NCBI GenBank assembly: GCA_046263055.1
Contig: JBHELO010000100.1
Span: forward strand, 1-7,218
Length of the DNA stretch: 7,218 bases
Direction: 5' to 3'
Source of the DNA: DATAQC01 sp046263055
GTDB taxonomy: Bacteria > Actinomycetota > Acidimicrobiia > Acidimicrobiales > AC-14
Within the stretch, counting starts at the first letter, position 1; each line of letters begins with the position of its first letter. Both the position numbers and the translations under genes were made by a program. The notes under the pieces are model-generated. The model was not told the DNA's origin and did not search any database. It saw only the letters and a list, made by a program, of their open reading frames with translations. Shown piece by piece: positions 5,971-7,218 of the stretch.

Positions 5971-6038
5971 TCAGCGCGCCACGCGGGCGCGGACCCGTGG
6001 AAGGAGCAGGGGGGAGACGGGTGCCCGCAGAAAAGGGG

Positions 6039-6075
6039 CGAGAAGGGGCCTCGACTGGCAAGAGGCCCCTTCTCG
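6039..6075 (-). terminator. Intrinsic terminator downstream of valS
   Basis: A 14-bp perfect inverted repeat (CGAGAAGGGGCCTC at 6039-6052, GAGGCCCCTTCTCG at 6062-6075) encloses a 9-base loop. On the minus strand the stem is followed by CCCCTTTT (6038-6031), giving a short U-run. It lies about 90 bp after the valS stop codon and before the MMPL remnant, separating the two transcription units. Confidence 0.8.
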
Positions 6076-6083
6076 GGAGGGGG

Positions 6084-6106
6084 TTTGCACCGCAGTACGG
6101 TGCGAA
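6084..6106. repeat. Short inverted repeat between valS and its terminator
   Basis: GCACCG (6087-6092) and CGGTGC (6098-6103) flank a five-base spacer, extended by TTT/GAA (two Watson-Crick pairs and one G-T) to 9 bp. It lies just before the 14-bp terminator stem on the valS strand. It could be an accessory RNA hairpin or a protein-binding palindrome (for instance a TetR operator). The sequence alone does not decide. Confidence 0.35.
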
Positions 6107-6162
6107 CGAGTCCATACCCTCCGGCGCCGGGGCCAAACCTGGCGGCGGAAGATTTTTTCTCG

Positions 6163-7218
6163 CTAATCGCCAGGGACCAGCTCGACGGTCACCGAGAAGG
6201 CACCGGCCGCCTCGGTGGCCAGGTCGGCCACCCGCCCGGCCTCGGCCACGTCGTCCGCCGCCCGGCCCAGGGCGGCCAGGCGGTCGGGCGTGTCGCGCAC
6301 GACGGCCCGGGCCACGTCGGCCCGCATGGAGGCCCGGGCCGCCGTCTTGGCCTTGCGGATCTCGCCCAGGGCGGCGGCCGCCACCTCCAGCACCAGCGGG
6401 TCGGCGGCTCCCGCCGTGGCCCGCAGCTCGTCGCCCGCCGGCCACCGGGCGCGGTGGACCGACCCCGCCGGCCACAGCTCTCCGGCTCCCCACGACCACA
6501 CCTCCTCGGTGGCGAAGGGCAGGAACGGGGCGAACAGGCGCAGGAGGGTGGACAGGGCGGCGACGAGGGCGGTGGTGGCCGACGCCCTGGCCTCGGGCCC
6601 CTGGGTGCCGTAGGCCCGGCTCTTGACCAGCTCCAGGTAGTCGTCGCAGAACGCCCAGAACACCGTCTCCGTGCGCTCCAGGGCTCGGGTGTAGTCGTAG
6701 GCCTCGAAGGCGGCGGTGGCGTCGTCCACCACATCGGCCAGGCCCGCGACCATGGCCGCGTCCAGGGCCTGGGCCACCGGCCCGCCAGCGGCTGGGGTGG
6801 GCGAGGCGTCTGCCCCCTCCAGGCGGCCGAGCACGAACCGGGAGGCGTTGAGGAGCTTGATGGTGAGGCGGCGGCCCACCTTGAGCTGGCCGTAGTCCAC
6901 CGCGGTGTCCACACCGGGACGGCCGCTGGCCGCCCAGTAGCGGACGGCGTCGGCGCCGTACTCCTCCAGGAGGGGCAGCGGGGTGACCACGTTGCCCTTG
7001 GACTTGGACATCTTCTTGCGGTCGGGGTCGAGCACGAAGCCGGAGATGGCAACGTGGCGCCACGGCCGCATGTTCTCCTCGAAGTGGGAGCGCACGACGG
7101 TGGAGAACAGCCAGGTACGGATGATGTCATGGGCCTGGGCCCGCAGGTCCATGGGGAAGACCCGGCTGAAGAGGTCGGGATCGTCCTCCCACCGGCCGGC
7201 GATCTGGGGCGTCAGCGA
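6163..7218 (-). CDS. valS: Valyl-tRNA synthetase, C-terminal part (5' end outside window)
   Basis: This class I aminoacyl-tRNA synthetase charges tRNA-Val in the cytosol; 351 C-terminal residues are present. The frame is open to the window edge and reads SLTPQIAGRWEDD, then MDLRAQAHDIIRTWLF, a block specific to ValS. The catalytic KMSKS loop is at 7000-7014 within DPDRKKMSKSKGNVV. GADAVRYWAASGRPGVDTA and the helical anticodon-binding domain follow (LLNASRFVLG, later FAPFLPFATEEVW). The protein ends soon after a short Ala/Arg-rich region with FSVTVELVPGD and a TAG stop. It appears to lack the long C-terminal coiled-coil arm of E. coli-type ValS, which seems to be a natural variant since the end is followed by a good terminator. 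The catalytic HIGH motif lies outside the window. I judge it intact and functional as far as visible. Confidence 0.95.
   Translation of the reverse strand, partial: SLTPQIAGRWEDDPDLFSRVFPMDLRAQAHDIIRTWLFSTVVRSHFEENMRPWRHVAISGFVLDPDRKKMSKSKGNVVTPLPLLEEYGADAVRYWAASGRPGVDTAVDYGQLKVGRRLTIKLLNASRFVLGRLEGADASPTPAAGGPVAQALDAAMVAGLADVVDDATAAFEAYDYTRALERTETVFWAFCDDYLELVKSRAYGTQGPEARASATTALVAALSTLLRLFAPFLPFATEEVWSWGAGELWPAGSVHRARWPAGDELRATAGAADPLVLEVAAAALGEIRKAKTAARASMRADVARAVVRDTPDRLAALGRAADDVAEAGRVADLATEAAGAFSVTVELVPGD

Noticed and set aside
5570..7063. Long minus-strand frame overlapping valS out of frame
   Set aside because: Its valS-overlapping half is low-complexity shadow sequence; only the part below about 5970 contains real MMPL remnants, which are annotated separately.
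1..7218. CRISPR array, tRNA or rRNA genes, insertion sequence
   Set aside because: No regularly spaced repeats with unique spacers, no cloverleaf-like sequence with a T-loop signature, and no transposase motifs or terminal inverted repeats were seen.

Overview
This is a very GC-rich window (roughly 70% or more by eye) with GTG and TTG starts and lipoprotein, MMPL-type and TetR-type genes. That fits a high-GC actinobacterium, possibly Acidimicrobiia-like. The lineage is an inference; no rRNA gene is present to test it.

Layout. Positions 1-1930 are read on the plus strand: the tail of a membrane-anchored protein (3-140), a stretch with 18-bp tandem repeats and a strong hairpin (162-299), then a family 5 solute-binding lipoprotein (440-1930). 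The lipoprotein's signal peptide is visible upstream of its first usable start codon. Everything from 2002 to the right edge is read on the minus strand. In transcription order this is: the 3' part of valS (7218-6163), a terminator hairpin (6075-6039), a decayed MMPL-family transporter (about 5970-5294), a TetR/WHG regulator (5297-4668), a decayed sialidase/BNR-like gene with a C-terminal membrane anchor (4634-4229), a CooC/MinD-like ATPase (4232-3471), a second CooC-like ATPase (3413-2679) and a four-helix membrane protein (2673-2002). The short gaps and two GTGA stop/start overlaps suggest an operon-like run in which some members are broken.

The central observation is the second CooC-like ATPase. 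Its reading frame is interrupted only by two TGA codons, at residues 104 and 106. It continues in the same frame on both sides into matching halves of one 244-residue ATPase. The TGAs fall where CooC nickel chaperones carry their metal-binding CxC pair, and a Cys follows directly (U-x-U-C if read as selenocysteine). A hairpin with an AGUU loop lies 19 nt after the second TGA, the spacing expected of a bacterial SECIS. The other genes in the window that end in TGA show that TGA is a normal stop here. The best hypothesis is a selenoprotein metallochaperone-like ATPase with two selenocysteines. The main rival is a pseudogene, which must be taken seriously because two neighbouring genes are clearly decayed.

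The two ATPases and the membrane protein may act together in metal or metallocofactor handling. This is inferred from family and adjacency only, and no target metalloenzyme is visible in the window.
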